Below are positions 36,001-44,303 of a DNA stretch of 64,000 nt, piece by piece (positions within the stretch are counted from its first letter, which is position 1; the number at the start of each line of letters is the position of its first letter). Under the pieces are notes generated by a model. It had not been told where the DNA came from. It saw only the letters and a program-made list of their open reading frames with translations, and searched no databases. Source of the DNA: Sequoia sempervirens (Eukaryota > Streptophyta > Pinopsida > Cupressales > Cupressaceae); NCBI GenBank assembly GCA_007258455.2, contig VDFB02254978.1:62001-126000 (forward strand), given 5' to 3'. The position numbers were made by a program, and so were the translations under genes.

Positions 36001-36544
36001 ATTCGTATGTTTGCGTGGTGGTCTTGGAGACCTTTTGATCTGGTGGGCATTATAAAAGGTTTGCTTTCTTTCGTTCGTTCGTTCAAACTACTCTCACGGT
36101 CAACATTGTTTTACCGATTCAACAAGAGACAAAGGCGGGTTCAAATAAGCTTATACAGGGAAATATATTCTTGAGCTTTTCGACAGGCTCTTAAAAGAAG
36201 TTGCATAGAAGTCATGCTCAGTGTAGAATTCTGTAATTATTCTAACCCTAAACACTTAATTATCGGAGCACTAAAAGATTCAAATAATCCAGTTGAAAGG
36301 CAAAAATGAAAAACAATGTTCCTACCTTTCTTTTGAGAACCTGCGCAGCAAACAGCTCAACTTCTAAATTCTGCAAGAAAGGCGAATTCGAAGCAAGAAT
36401 AGTGGTGGCCACTGCCCACGCCGCATCCGTCTGTTGAAATTCCACGAGCCACTGATTGGCAGCCACTCGATTGCCTGAATGTACATCATGATTCAACATT
36501 TGAACTGCCTGCGCCACCTGAATCTGCAGCTCCATTGTCATCAT
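14926..36544 (-). CDS. IPO13-like: Importin-13-like nuclear transport receptor (N-terminal 221 residues, 3' part outside)
   Basis: Four minus-strand exons splice in phase 0 at GT-AG borders into an uninterrupted 221-residue N-terminus. It begins [17 protein letters not shown] (M4 of the annotated start) and continues [78 protein letters not shown] and [10 protein letters not shown]. This is the plant importin-13/transportin-SR pattern: an importin-beta N-terminal Ran-binding region, then HEAT repeats. Family members run to about 950-1000 residues, so roughly the first quarter is here. The receptor carries cargo through nuclear pores under RanGTP control. Introns 1 and 3 are 13,129 and 7,634 bp and full of retrotransposons. 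No stop or shift is seen, so the gene is probably functional. Confidence 0.9.
15374..15920. repeat. 274-bp tandem duplication in intron 3
   Basis: Two copies begin GATTGAATAGATGTACAAAG at 15374 and 15648 and run in parallel to about 15920, with scattered substitutions and small indels. They lie directly 3' of the decayed Gypsy integrase on the minus strand, so the unit may be part of that element's 3' untranslated region. Confidence 0.9.
15990..19470 (-). pseudogene. Decayed Ty3/Gypsy pol (RT, RNase H, integrase)
   Basis: Minus-strand remnants appear in pol order. [28 protein letters not shown], then [20 protein letters not shown] (about 19470-19150, with a second diverged copy at 19110-18870). 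RNase [15 protein letters not shown] and [14 protein letters not shown] (17470-17230). Integrase: HFGRQKT (about 16990), [19 protein letters not shown] (16710-16650) and C-terminal [15 protein letters not shown] and [19 protein letters not shown] (16240-16020). There are many stops and shifts. Presence of integrase argues against a pararetrovirus. Upstream gag was not found in this intron. Confidence 0.65.
18868..19420 (-). repeat. Duplicated RT segment
   Basis: Two tandem, diverged copies (about 18868-19110 and 19150-19420) share GGACCAAATCATCATCCTAG, TTGGTGAGGCCAAA and CTCCATGTGATTTG. Both encode the same part of the decayed Gypsy RT, so this duplication happened inside the element. Confidence 0.8.
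19624..19850. repeat. 80-bp tandem repeat, about three copies
   Basis: Copies start at 19624, 19704 and 19784 with TATGTCTCCCATTACTCAAG or a one-base variant. Spacing is exactly 80 bp and the third copy is partial. Confidence 0.9.
19871..21568. other. Intron 3, no recognised gene
   Basis: Only short, poorly coding ORFs. A few short repeats of TTCACC/GTTCAC occur at 20190-20300. Nothing else is supported. Confidence 0.4.
21569..22050 (-). mobile_element. Primer binding site and LTR remnant (minus strand)
   Basis: GCTCTAATACCA (21569-21580) is the reverse complement of TGGTATTAGAGC, one base from the initiator-Met tRNA primer site TGGTATCAGAGC. It abuts TGAATCAATTTG (21581), a possible LTR end. 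A minus-strand TATAAATA (21826-21833) would be the LTR promoter. The right border is not resolved. It may be the 5' LTR of the Gypsy remnant to its left. Confidence 0.45.
22051..22679. other. Intron 3, nothing recognised
   Basis: AT-rich sequence upstream of exon 3 in plus coordinates. No gene or element identified. Confidence 0.4.
22680..22904 (-). CDS. IPO13-like: Importin-13-like exon 3
   Basis: 225 bp, 75 codons, after acceptor CATAACAG and before donor GTATTTAC. It reads [20 protein letters not shown] and continues through [16 protein letters not shown] to [10 protein letters not shown]. The segment LTVLPEE is strongly conserved in the transportin-SR/importin-13 family. Confidence 0.93.
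23098..23196 (-). CDS. IPO13-like: Importin-13-like exon 2
   Basis: 99 bp, 33 codons, after acceptor TTTTGACAG and before donor GTACTTGG. It reads [20 protein letters not shown] then [13 protein letters not shown]. Phase 0 at both ends. Confidence 0.9.
23557..23970. repeat. 207-bp near-identical tandem duplication in intron 1
   Basis: Copies start GAACCAATTACTAAACTTG at 23557 and 23764. I see about three mismatches over the 200-bp overlap, so the duplication is recent relative to the surrounding decay. Confidence 0.92.
24347..25423 (+). CDS. Unrecognised frame of about 358 codons with one internal TAG
   Basis: One reading frame stays open from 24347 to 25423 except for a TAG at 24902-24904. 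The first half has [18 protein letters not shown] and [19 protein letters not shown]; the second has [19 protein letters not shown] and [20 protein letters not shown]. Roughly 17 stops would be expected by chance over this length, so selection in the past is likely. It lies just upstream of the polypurine tract and 3' LTR, where an env-like or extra ORF would sit. I see no signal peptide, transmembrane segment or known motif. The start is uncertain; 24347 is GTG and the first ATG is slightly downstream. Confidence 0.45.
25660..25674 (+). other. Polypurine tract
   Basis: Purine-rich GGGAAGGGAGGA immediately before the LTR start, the usual primer for plus-strand DNA synthesis. Confidence 0.7.
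25880..25992. repeat. 13-bp tandem repeat in LTR U3
   Basis: About nine copies of GG(G/A)GTCACATCAA with small variation lie about 75 bp upstream of the TATA box, where LTR enhancers are found. Confidence 0.85.
26325..26522. repeat. Interspersed TTATTGCAATAGCTGA repeats
   Basis: Five or six degenerate copies of a unit with TATTGCAATAGCTGATTTAT and AAGGGTTTCTGAAT, about 30-50 bp apart, within the transcribed part of the LTR. Confidence 0.75.
26867..27462 (-). repeat. Copia 3' LTR
   Basis: 596 bp. On the minus strand it starts TGTTGATGTTTAGAGC and ends CCTAAAACTAACA. On that strand it is preceded by a purine tract TTGAGAGGGAG. Confidence 0.92.
27463..27478 (-). other. Copia polypurine tract
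   Basis: The minus strand reads CCTAGTTGAGAGGGAG directly before the 3' LTR. Confidence 0.8.
27809..28047. repeat. 48-bp tandem repeat, five copies, in Copia 3' untranslated region
   Basis: Unit CAAGGGCTTTCACCTCAAAT...TGCAGTAA of 48 bp (last and first copies slightly short or altered). Because 48 is a multiple of three, an antisense frame stays open and reads a 16-residue repeat ([16 protein letters not shown]). Next to it (27490-27800) are degenerate copies of CATGGAGTCTCTCAACATGA. Confidence 0.92.
28178..28867 (-). pseudogene. Copia RNase H region
   Basis: A 229-codon segment with [88 protein letters not shown] and [18 protein letters not shown]. It ends ...IGTDE then TAG (28178-28180) where TDEQ is normal in Copia. 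This is the last domain of Copia pol. Catalytic acidic residues are present. Confidence 0.93.
28916..29575 (-). pseudogene. Copia reverse transcriptase
   Basis: Two open segments separated by stops at 29168-29170 and 29243-29245. The first has [40 protein letters not shown] and [11 protein letters not shown] (catalytic Asp present). The second has [11 protein letters not shown], the YVDD active site, intact. Stops replace Gln in LKQAP and EQPDGF. A further TAG at 28916-28918 separates RT from RNase H. The family is Ty1/Copia. Confidence 0.92.
29594..29827 (-). pseudogene. Copia integrase-RT linker
   Basis: A 77-codon segment upstream of RT with [20 protein letters not shown] and [19 protein letters not shown]. 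It ends at TAG (29594-29596) before QVWRDAM. Just upstream in another frame [12 protein letters not shown] resembles the end of the integrase region. Nothing earlier in integrase is found. Confidence 0.6.
29985..31509 (-). other. Non-retroviral sequence in place of Copia gag, protease and integrase
   Basis: About 1.5 kb between the linker and the primer binding site shows no gag, zinc knuckle, protease or integrase motif. Read on the minus strand it has exon-like pieces: [11 protein letters not shown] then, after one stop, [14 protein letters not shown] and [20 protein letters not shown] (about 30870-30640); [20 protein letters not shown] (about 30370-30240) after TTTTTTAG; and [20 protein letters not shown] (about 30060-29990) after ATGCTTACAG. 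These could be fragments of a captured host gene. I cannot name the gene, and chance open frames are not excluded. Confidence 0.4.
31510..31521 (-). other. Copia primer binding site
   Basis: The minus strand reads TGGTATCAGAGC directly after the 5' LTR, a perfect 12-base complement of the initiator-Met tRNA 3' end. Confidence 0.93.
31522..32089 (-). repeat. Copia 5' LTR
   Basis: 568 bp, nearly identical to 26867-27462 except for small deletions (CACAATTTGACACAGC region and a stretch near TTTAATTTATGC) and scattered changes. High similarity means a fairly young insertion. Confidence 0.92.
32095..32879. other. Intron 1, nothing recognised
   Basis: AT-rich intronic sequence with T-runs at 32380-32420. 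No gene or element found. Confidence 0.4.
33871..34356 (+). pseudogene. LINE RNase H domain
   Basis: Residues [20 protein letters not shown] (catalytic Asp), then after a stop [34 protein letters not shown] and [18 protein letters not shown] (catalytic Asp). It is the plant type-1 RNase H found at the 3' end of many L1-type elements. A TGA near 34090 interrupts it. Confidence 0.85.
34567..35079 (+). pseudogene. Additional frame after RNase H in the truncated LINE
   Basis: Segments [20 protein letters not shown]...[16 protein letters not shown] (to 34827) and, in the same sense after one stop, [20 protein letters not shown] through [20 protein letters not shown] to about 35079. The two join in frame if the TAA at 34825-34827 was once CAA. 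I do not recognise the protein. It lies inside the LINE target duplications, so it was copied with the LINE. Confidence 0.4.
35531..36325. other. Start of intron 1 next to exon 1
   Basis: No gene recognised. Some decayed Gypsy sequence may continue to about 35760. A short (TTCG)n run lies at about 36069-36083. Confidence 0.4.
36326..36544 (-). CDS. IPO13-like: Importin-13-like exon 1
   Basis: 219 bp, 73 codons, starting ATG ATG ACA ATG. The family start probably corresponds to the third Met (MELQIQ), but the first ATG at 36544 is kept. The exon ends ...LKRK before the donor GTAGG. It encodes the start of the importin-beta N-terminal domain. Confidence 0.9.
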
Positions 36545-36900
36545 TCCCCTTTATAGAATTTAGTTACACTCCTTTAAAAATATCCTTTGCTGCAAAAATT
36601 TTATGTATTTGTTTCACAGACGCGCCGAGCAATCCTCACTGCGTTTTCCGAATTGAAAATCGATACGAGGCAACTACGGCTCCGTAGCTGACATTCACAC
36701 AAACCCTCGCCCAGCGTGAAGAATGGAAGAAAGGAATGAACAAATTCTATTCCCTCTTCATCTTCGAAACCACTAGCAGTTTTTTTTTTGTCTTTCAAAA
36801 TGAAGTAGTTTTGTTGAGCACTAGCTAGCGGTCAACGTCGCCCTATCCGAATGGATCGTTTGTGGTGCTTACGTGGCAGCCACGGAGACTGACTGACAAT
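36545..36900 (-). promoter_or_regulatory. Importin-13-like 5' leader and promoter region
   Basis: Upstream of the start codon on the minus strand there is a patch richer in CpG (36619-36730 and 36830-36900) than the surrounding DNA, as expected for an unmethylated promoter. The minus strand has TTTTTGCAG at about 36595, a possible acceptor of a 5' UTR intron. A G-box/ABRE-like ACGTGGC lies at 36871-36877. No clear TATA box at a suitable distance is seen. The transcription start is unknown. Confidence 0.45.
36871..36877. promoter_or_regulatory. G-box/ABRE-like core ACGTGGC
   Basis: ACGTGGC lies about 330 bp upstream of the importin-like start codon. It is a short motif, so chance is possible. 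Confidence 0.3.
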
Positions 36901-37694
36901 AGGATCATTGAGTCAACATGAATAATGGTGGATCCCATCTATTAGCGCTGACTAGTATCTAGACCCGTGGCTCCCACTGTTTTGTATGTAAGGAAATGAC
37001 TTAAATCGCTGATCATTGGGAACGGTGTGTTTTCATTCAAGCGGAATTGGAATGAATCTACACCATTGAGTCTCTCCATATGCCTTGAACTAAAGTTTAT
37101 CCATGTAGTGTTTGTCGACAAGGGAATATGGACAACGTTTATTTTATAAAGTATAACTTTTTAAAGTGTGGGATAATATTTTGGAAATTGAATTTTTTAC
37201 TTTAAAATTAAAATTAAAAAAAAAAACTATTAATTAATTAGATGTATTTTTATTTGCAAAATTCAATTAAATCTTACATCTACACTCAAATATTTTTTAA
37301 AAAAATTAAAAAATAAGCAAAAACATGATTTGGTATATATTTAATTTAATTAATGAGAATTAAATAAAAACATTCATTTTCATTTAATCAAAAAATTGTT
37401 TAAAATATCTAAATATTAGAAAACAAAATTCAAAATAATCTTAAATATTAAAAATGTGTTTTTTAAATGATCTTAAAGGTGGGATTAACATTACCTTATA
37501 ACAATAGCTATAATCATGAAAGAATTTATTTATATATTTATATTATAGTTACTTGTTTTTTGATTTAGATGGGATTATGCTCATTAGAGGCAAGTGATAA
37601 CTCTTAATTATTATTAAATAATATAATATGTTGATTCGTTATTTGAGCTTCTTTAATAAATGCTAAAAAAAACATGGATCTTAATTTTTTTAAC
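36901..37694. other. Intergenic AT-rich sequence
   Basis: A-runs and TTAATTAA-like stretches. No gene or element recognised. Confidence 0.4.
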
Positions 37695-37777
37695 AATATT
37701 TCGAAGTGTGTAAAAAGAAAGTGTAGATTTGCAACTGAAACTGTGCGCGCTTTTCCTTTTCAAATTTCTAAAGTCTG

Positions 37778-39315
37778 ATGAGTCATCCTAGAGGGGGGCC
37801 CATCAGGGCTTCCCCACCCATGAATAATGCTCCTTTCCAGAATGGTGTGACTTCTCCTTCTGGGTGAACTAAAAGTACGCCTGGTACTTCACATGTTTCG
37901 TCGCCTGGGGGTTTGAAAAATTATGTTTCTTCTCTCGGGGGTAAGGATTTTCTGCTCATAGGTGATAACTCTGCGTCCTATGTGGAAAAGCTAGTTGGAG
38001 AAAACGTTTCGACCAAGGCAACTCAGGAGTCCTTGTCAGCATTTTGTATTGTTGAGGGGGACGAAGTGGACGTCTCAGATGCAATCTTAAACCATGCCTT
38101 AGATGGTTTGAAGTTGTCCTTGGTTGGGAAGTTTTTTGTTGGCCGACCTAATATTGATCAAGTACGCAAGTGAGCCATTGACACTTGGAATATCAAGGAC
38201 AGTGTTTATGTTAGTGCAATGCCTAAAGGCCTTTTTTTATTTAACTTTGTTATCCCTAAAGATATGATAAAGGTTCTCACGGGTGGACCGTGGGCCTTTG
38301 ATAGAAGCTTTAAGAATATATTGTCCTTATGTAAGTGGAAAGCAAGGTTTGATGTCTCTGCAGATCTGGGGAAAGTTGCCCCTACTTGGGTCAGACTCTG
38401 TGGGTTGTCATTGGAATTGTGGCACCAGAATGTCTTTAAGGGGATTGTTGATTCTTTCGATGGCCTAGTCACGGTGGACAAAGTCACTCTTATAAAATCT
38501 CATATGGTTTGTGCTAGAATATGTGTAAATGTGGTGGTTAACACAGTTCTACCCACCTCTATGGTCCTCTAAAATCAAATTTTGGAAGATGGGTTCAACC
38601 ATTAGAATATGAAAGAGCAATGGTGTTCTGCCAAGGGTGTAATAAGTTTGGGCATTTACAGGATGCCTACAATAAAGTACCTCTCGAATCAAAGATGTCG
38701 CAAATTGAAATAAAATAGAATTCTCCTCTGAAGAATGTGGCTTCTATTAACATAATAAAGGAGTAGGGAACCCCATTACCGAATAAAGACTTGATGCTCC
38801 CAAAAAAGGTCATCCCCCCTCCTCAAGCACAAGAAGAGGAGAACCTAGGCGCGAAAGAGGAAGCTCCAAAGGAGAATTTGGAAGGGATTTTTGTGGGGGA
38901 AACAGCTAATGTGCTTCCCTCCAAACCTTCAATGGAGAAACTTTTTGAACAAGGAAAAGGAATGGAGGACTATAAGGACTCCTCACCTAAAGACTGAAGG
39001 GTACGAGAATAGTAAGGTGAGCTACCAGAAGAAGGAGAGATTGTTAGCCAAATGGAAAGGCTACTAACCCCTTCCTCTGAAGCCCTGATAACAGACCTAA
39101 ATCTAGGGGAGGATAACACACCAGAAGGTAAAAATGAGAAAGATTGGATAAATACTAAGTCAAGGAAAAAGAAAAAACCAGATGTAGGAGGAAATAATAA
39201 AGTGGGTAGACCGCAATTAAAAGAATCAAGAAACAAAGAAACAACAAGAGATGTGGTAGCCAGTAAGCAGAGAACTCTTGATTCTTTGGCAAGGAATAAA
39301 CCAAAAAAGAGGTAA
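37778..39315 (+). pseudogene. LINE ORF1 (DUF4283-like, zinc knuckle)
   Basis: ATG at 37778 gives MSHPRGGPIRASPP. In-frame TGA at 37865-37867 (likely CGA) and 38171-38173 (in RKxAIDTWN, likely TGG) interrupt it. The DUF4283-like RNA-binding region reads LSLVGKFFVGRPNIDQV and KVLTGGPWAFDRSFKNI, then WVRLCGLSLELWHQNVF. A frameshift near 38570 leads to the knuckle CQGCNKFGHLQDAY, where the fourth ligand is Tyr instead of Cys. A basic tail ends at 39315. The product would bind LINE RNA. Confidence 0.75.
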
Positions 39316-39376
39316 GAGAGTTCTTTCTCCCACCCTAACCAGTATCAGACTGATACTGCTTTTCTTGTTTTTGTGA

Positions 39377-41658
39377 TAACGCGTATTTTTTCTTGGAATA
39401 TCATAGGACTTAATGGATCCTATAAACAGCATGTGCTAAAGGCTTGTTTAGCTGAAGTAAAACAGGATATCTTATTGATCCAAGAAATGAAAAATGAAAA
39501 AGGAGAGCTTTGAGAAAGTGCTAAAATGGCTTTGGCCTGGAGCAAGTTTTGAAGTTAGTGATGTAAAGGGTGCATCAGGAGGGATTTCTACGTGCTAGAA
39601 TTCTTTTAGGTTTACTGGAAGATTGAAAGTGCAAAACAAAAATAGTCTCTTAATTAGTTTAACTCGAAATTATGATAGCAATATCATAATTTGACATGTT
39701 GTGGAAAAATACCTCCTACTTATCAGTCTCTTAATTAGTTGGAAGATAGGGATACCTTGATCAACTAGCATATGGTCAATATTTATGGTCCCAATTCAAG
39801 ATTAGATAGGCTTGATCTTTGGAATATGCTGGAAGGAATTATCACTAATAGTAAAGATGAGTTATGGATGTTGGGAGGAGACTTTAACTCCCCGTTATAT
39901 CCATCCGAAAAAAGAAGAGGCTTAATTGATTTCTCTGATAGCATGATGGATCTTTCAGGGTTCCTTAACTCAGTTGGGTTAATGGATATTCCTCTAATTG
40001 GGTCTCTCTTTACTTGGTCCAACAAAAGATAAGGTAATCACTTGATACAAGTTAAACTAGACAGATTTTTTATCTCCTCTAACTGGAAAATATTGCAAAA
40101 TCTCTCCCTTACTGCTTCTCCAAGAACAAGGTCATAGTGCTCTCCTTTTGGAATGGGATGATAAAATGACTAAGAGGCCTTATCCGTTCAGATACGAAAT
40201 AATGTGGTCGCTCCATCTAGACTTGAAATCTTTAATTGAGGAGTGGTGGAATTTACCATGTGATGGCACTCCAATGTTTAGACTAACTCAAAAACTGAAA
40301 AGGGTCAAAGAAAAAGTAAAGGGATGGAACAAGTACACACTTAGGAATATCTTTACCATTAAGAAATACTTAAACCTGGAAATTAAGGAGATCCAAGACC
40401 TGATGGAGGCTGGAATTATTGATGAGGATATTTGTACCAAAGAGAGGGAGCTGAGAGCGCAATGGTATAAAGTAAACAAAAAAGAAGAAATCTTCTAGAA
40501 ACAAAATTCTCAAATCCAATGGTTAAGAGAAGGAGATAGAAACACTAAGTTTTTTCATCAATCTACTTTGAAGCATAGAGGAAGAAATAGGATCATATTT
40601 CTAACCACCTCCAATGGGACAAGACTTGAGTGTGAAGAGGACATAGCTAGGGAGGTTGTTTCCTTCTTTTCAAATTCTCCTGAATTGCCTGAAATTGATA
40701 TCTCTGAACTGGATGAATTACTAACAGTCATTCCCAAGGTGATTACAAATAAGGATTTAAAATATTTATCTAAGGTTGTTTCTATGAATGAAGTAAAGGA
40801 GGTTGTCTTCTCATTTGGTGCTTTTAAAGCACCAGGCCCGGATAGATTCGCCCCAAGCTTCTTCCAAGTTTATTGGGACATTGTCTCTCTAGACCTGTTC
40901 AATCTGGTGAGGGATTTCTTTAGATCAGGAAGGTTCTTAAATCAAATGAATACTACCTTTATTGCCTTAATTCCCAAATATATCAATGTTGCTTATGTGA
41001 ATGACTACAGACCAATAAGTTTGTGTAACACTACTTATAAGATTTGTTCTAAAATCATGGTTAACAGGTTGAAATATGTCTTGAATAAAATGATTGCTGC
41101 CAATCAGAAGGGATTTGTTCAAGGAAGACAAATATTGGATGCAATAATTTATACCCATGAGGTGCTACACTCTATGGACCACAGTAAGAAATAGGGTATG
41201 GTGTTGAAATTAGATATCTCTAAAGCATATGATCGGGTTTCTTGGATCTTCCTTTTCATTATTCTTGAAAAAATTGGCTTCAATGGTAAATTCCTACTTG
41301 TTTGATTAGAGCCTATGTTACTACCCCGAAGTACTCAGTCTCGATGAATGGGGTTCCTCAAGGTTTTTTCTCTTCAGGAAGGGTTCTGAGACACGAGGAC
41401 CCATTATCACCTTACTTGTTTGTCATTGTTACTAAAGCTTTAGGGCTCAATATACAGAAAGAGTCGGCTAATAAAACTTTAAAAGGCTTATGTGTTGCTT
41501 CCTCTTTACCTCCTACCTCACATCAACAATTTGTTGATGACGCTATTCTTATGGGGGAAGCTTCTATTGTTGAAGCGAAGCAATGGAAAGCTATTCTTGA
41601 TCAATATGCTAAACTCTCAGGCCAATTCATAAATTATCAAAAAAGTAAAATCTACTTC
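39377..41658 (+). pseudogene. LINE ORF2: endonuclease and RT, N-terminal part
   Basis: The apurinic-like endonuclease starts RIFSWNIIGLNGSYKQHV and ILLIQEMKNEKG, then MVNIYGPNSRLD, WMLGGDFNSPLYPSEKRRG and IGSLFTWSNKR. RT follows with QWLREGDRNTKFFH, FGAFKAPGPDRFAPSFFQ, NDYRPISLCNTTYKICSKIM, GFVQGRQILDAIIYTHEVL, LKLDISKAYDRVSW (catalytic Asp) and QQFVDDAILMGEA (FVDD). It stops at the solo LTR border after SKIYF. Several stops are present. Confidence 0.88.
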
Positions 41659-42257
41659 TGATGATGGCGCAACCCGAGACACAGAAAATAACCCACAAAC
41701 AAGAGAATAATTTTATTATTCAGAAAATGGAGCTTCTTACATGCAGAGGATCTCAAATCCCCAAGTTCTACAACATATACAAGCTACGGAAAGCTACGGA
41801 TTAACCCTTTCGCAATATGCGAGCTTGTCCCCAAAAGTTACCCAAAAATTAGAAAACCCGCCCATAAATGAGCTCCTCATTAGTTTGGAGCCAAAACAAC
41901 ATTCAAATTGAGTTTAGGCGGTTTGGCGCCAAAAATTTACAACATGAAGTTCAAATTTGGAAAGGGCATTTGCAATGGTAACTTCTAGAAAGTTATAACT
42001 TTTGATCTGGGACTACCTCTAATTTATCGAAAGCCTCTAAGTGCCTCAAATCAAAGATTTTCAGGTGCAAATTGGGCAACAAAAATTGCAATATCTTTCC
42101 ACCCAGGAAGAGAAAATAAAAACCGTGAATTGGGAATTTTATTATGACGAAAAGGGTATCCAAAAATATAAAAACATCTGAAAAATGATAAACTTGAAAT
42201 TTCACTATTTTTGGGTGATGCAAGATTGCCCTTACACCACTGGATGCTCCTGCATCA
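41659..42257 (-). mobile_element. 599-bp solo LTR inserted in LINE ORF2, TSD ACTTC
   Basis: Begins TGATGATGGCGC and ends CTCCTGCATCA, flanked by ACTTC at 41654-41658 and 42258-42262. Removing it and one ACTTC restores the frame SKIYFSNTSQNVKNK. Minus-strand AATAAA near 41707 suggests minus orientation (start TGATGCAGGAGCATCC). It carries a 30-bp exact copy of nearby LINE sequence at 42007-42036. Confidence 0.85.
42007..42036 (+). repeat. 30-bp exact copy of LINE ORF2 sequence inside the solo LTR
   Basis: Positions 42007-42036 and 42341-42370 are identical (both start CTGGGACTACC and end ATCGAAAGCCT), in direct orientation 334 bp apart. Flanking bases differ at once. The second copy encodes the conserved LGLPLIYRKP of LINE RT, so that is the source. 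Confidence 0.95.
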
Positions 42258-43730
42258 ACTTCTCTAATACCAGTCAGAATGTAAAAAACAAAGTTAAAAA
42301 CATCCTTGGATGTCAAGAGGTGAACTTTCCTACTAGTTACCTGGGACTACCTCTAATTTATCGAAAGCCTAACAACAACTATTGTAATTATATTGCGGAG
42401 AAAATTCAAAAGAAACTGGCTGGTTGGAAGGGTAAATTGTTGAGTTTTGCTAGCAAGATTCAACTCTTAAAGGCTTCTCTTCAGAATATACATGTTTATT
42501 ACCTTTCTATATTCAATATCCCTGACTAACATAGCAGACAAAATTAAATCAATCCAAAGAAGATTCTTATGGTCAGGTGTGGAAGAAAGGAAAAGAATGG
42601 CTCTCGTTGGGTGGGAAATTGTGTGTACCCCAAAGAGGGAAGGAGGTCTGGGGATTCACAGATTTAAAAAGTTCAATAAATCCATGTGGCTAAAATGGGG
42701 TGGTTTCTATTGGAAGGGGAAAAAGATTGGGTAAAAATTATTAGGGCCAAATACTTAAACAATAAAGAAGCTAGTTGTTTTCTTAGGAAGAATAAGCTAC
42801 CCTATGGATTTGTCTTTTGGAACAATTTGCTAAAAATCAGAGGAATCCTACATAGAGGAGAAAAATTTAGGGTTGGAAATGGGTTGAGTACAGATTTTTG
42901 GGAGGATGTTTGGTCCACCAATGCCCCTTTATCAGCTATTGAAGGCCTCTAGCAAATCAAAATCAGACTAAAAAGAGGTATTGGTAAAAAGATCTCTAGC
43001 TACTTAGACTGGGAAGGCCTGAAACCCAAATGGATTGAATTTAAATAATATATGAATAATGATGTTCTAAGGGGTGGAAGACAGCCAAATTGGGACGTTG
43101 TGTTAGACCTACTGAAGAACCAGATTGGAAGCTCGGACCTCTTTTCAAGAAATAGGATGGATGAGTGGATCTGGACCAAAAATGCTACAGGAAGGTTCTT
43201 TGTCAAGTCAGCCTATGAGGCTATGGATCAACAACCTATCAATAGAGGGGAATTTAACTGGATCAAGGTGTGGCAAAAAAACTTAATCCTTAAAATTAAC
43301 TATTTTTGGTGGACAGTTATACATGGTAAAATTCTGAGTATGGATAATCTTAAGAAAAGGGGTTGTACTTGGTAAATAGATGTTATCTTTGCAATAAAGA
43401 TGCAGAAAGTATTATGCATTTGTTATTTCAATGCCCCTATGCTCAAGAAGTCTAGACTTTTTTTCTTAAGAATCTTACGATTGATTGGGTCTTCCCTGCC
43501 TCAATTAAAATGTTTGTTGAAGGATGGATCTTTAGCCCCTACTTCCATAATGTAATTCTTGATTTATGGGGACAAGTTCCCTCGTTTTTGGTCTGGGGCC
43601 TATGGAAAGAAAGAAACAATAGGGTTTTTAGGGATACAACTAAGAGTAGTAAGGAGTTATGTATGATTATAAGGAGACTGATTCAGGAAAATATTGATAG
43701 TTGTAAGTACACCTAGGCTAAGAAAGGGCC
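42258..43730 (+). pseudogene. LINE ORF2: RT thumb and zinc-binding region
   Basis: After the LTR the frame continues NVKNKVKNILGCQEVNFPTS, YLGLPLIYRKPNNN, KKLAGWKGKLLSFASKIQLL, then RRFLWSGVEERKRMALVGWE and REGGLGIHRFKKFNKSMWLK. The zinc-binding RT domain has WIWTKNATGRFFVKSAYEAM and, shifted, RCYLCNKDAESIMHLLFQCP (CX2C...HX4C). It ends VPSFLVWGLWKERNNRVFRD. The motif order is that of plant non-LTR elements. Confidence 0.85.
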
Positions 43731-43788
43731 TACCTATTAGGAGTTAAGAATAAAGCAACAATGGGGGATCTCCCATGACCTGAATAAT

Positions 43789-44303
43789 GTGAATTGGGCA
43801 AAACAGATTATACGAGAAAGTATTGTTTGGATTCCCCCTGATCCTAGATGGGTGAAATGTAATTTCGACGACTACTCAAAAGGGAATCTAGGAGAAGCTG
43901 GAGCTGGAGGAGTGATTAGGGATGAAAGCGACATCTATGTGGTGGGATGCATCAAAGGTCTTGGAACAACGACGAACAATTTTGCTGAAGTGTATGTTGT
44001 TTGGGTTGGAATTGGTTACCTTAGAGATAATGGGTATAGAAAGGTGATTATTGAAGGGGACTCCAAACTTATTATTGACTATCTTAACAACAATGTTGAA
44101 GCACCCTAAGAAACAAAGGATCTCTCGGATGACTATAAAAACATGTTATAGTTCTTCCAACAATATAAAATTCTTCATACTTTTAGGGAGGGTAATAGAG
44201 TTGCGGATGCTTTGGCTAACTTTGGTGTGAGATAGGAAGCTTTAAAGTTATGGAACTTTTCCAACCTGTCTAATCAAATAAAAGAAGTTTTGGCCCAGGA
44301 TTG
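43789..44303 (+). pseudogene. LINE ORF2: RNase H domain
   Basis: IVWIPPDPRWVKCNFDDYSK starts the domain; the usual FDG is FDD here. GAGGVIRDESDIYVVGCIK, NNFAEVYVVWVGIGYLRDNG, VIIEGDSKLIIDYLNNN and FREGNRVADALANFGVR follow. Stops at 44107, 44147 and 44233 break it. Confidence 0.85.

Noticed and set aside
36595..36620. Firm call of a 5' UTR intron in the importin-like gene
   Set aside because: A TTTTTGCAG acceptor is visible, but no donor can be chosen without transcripts.
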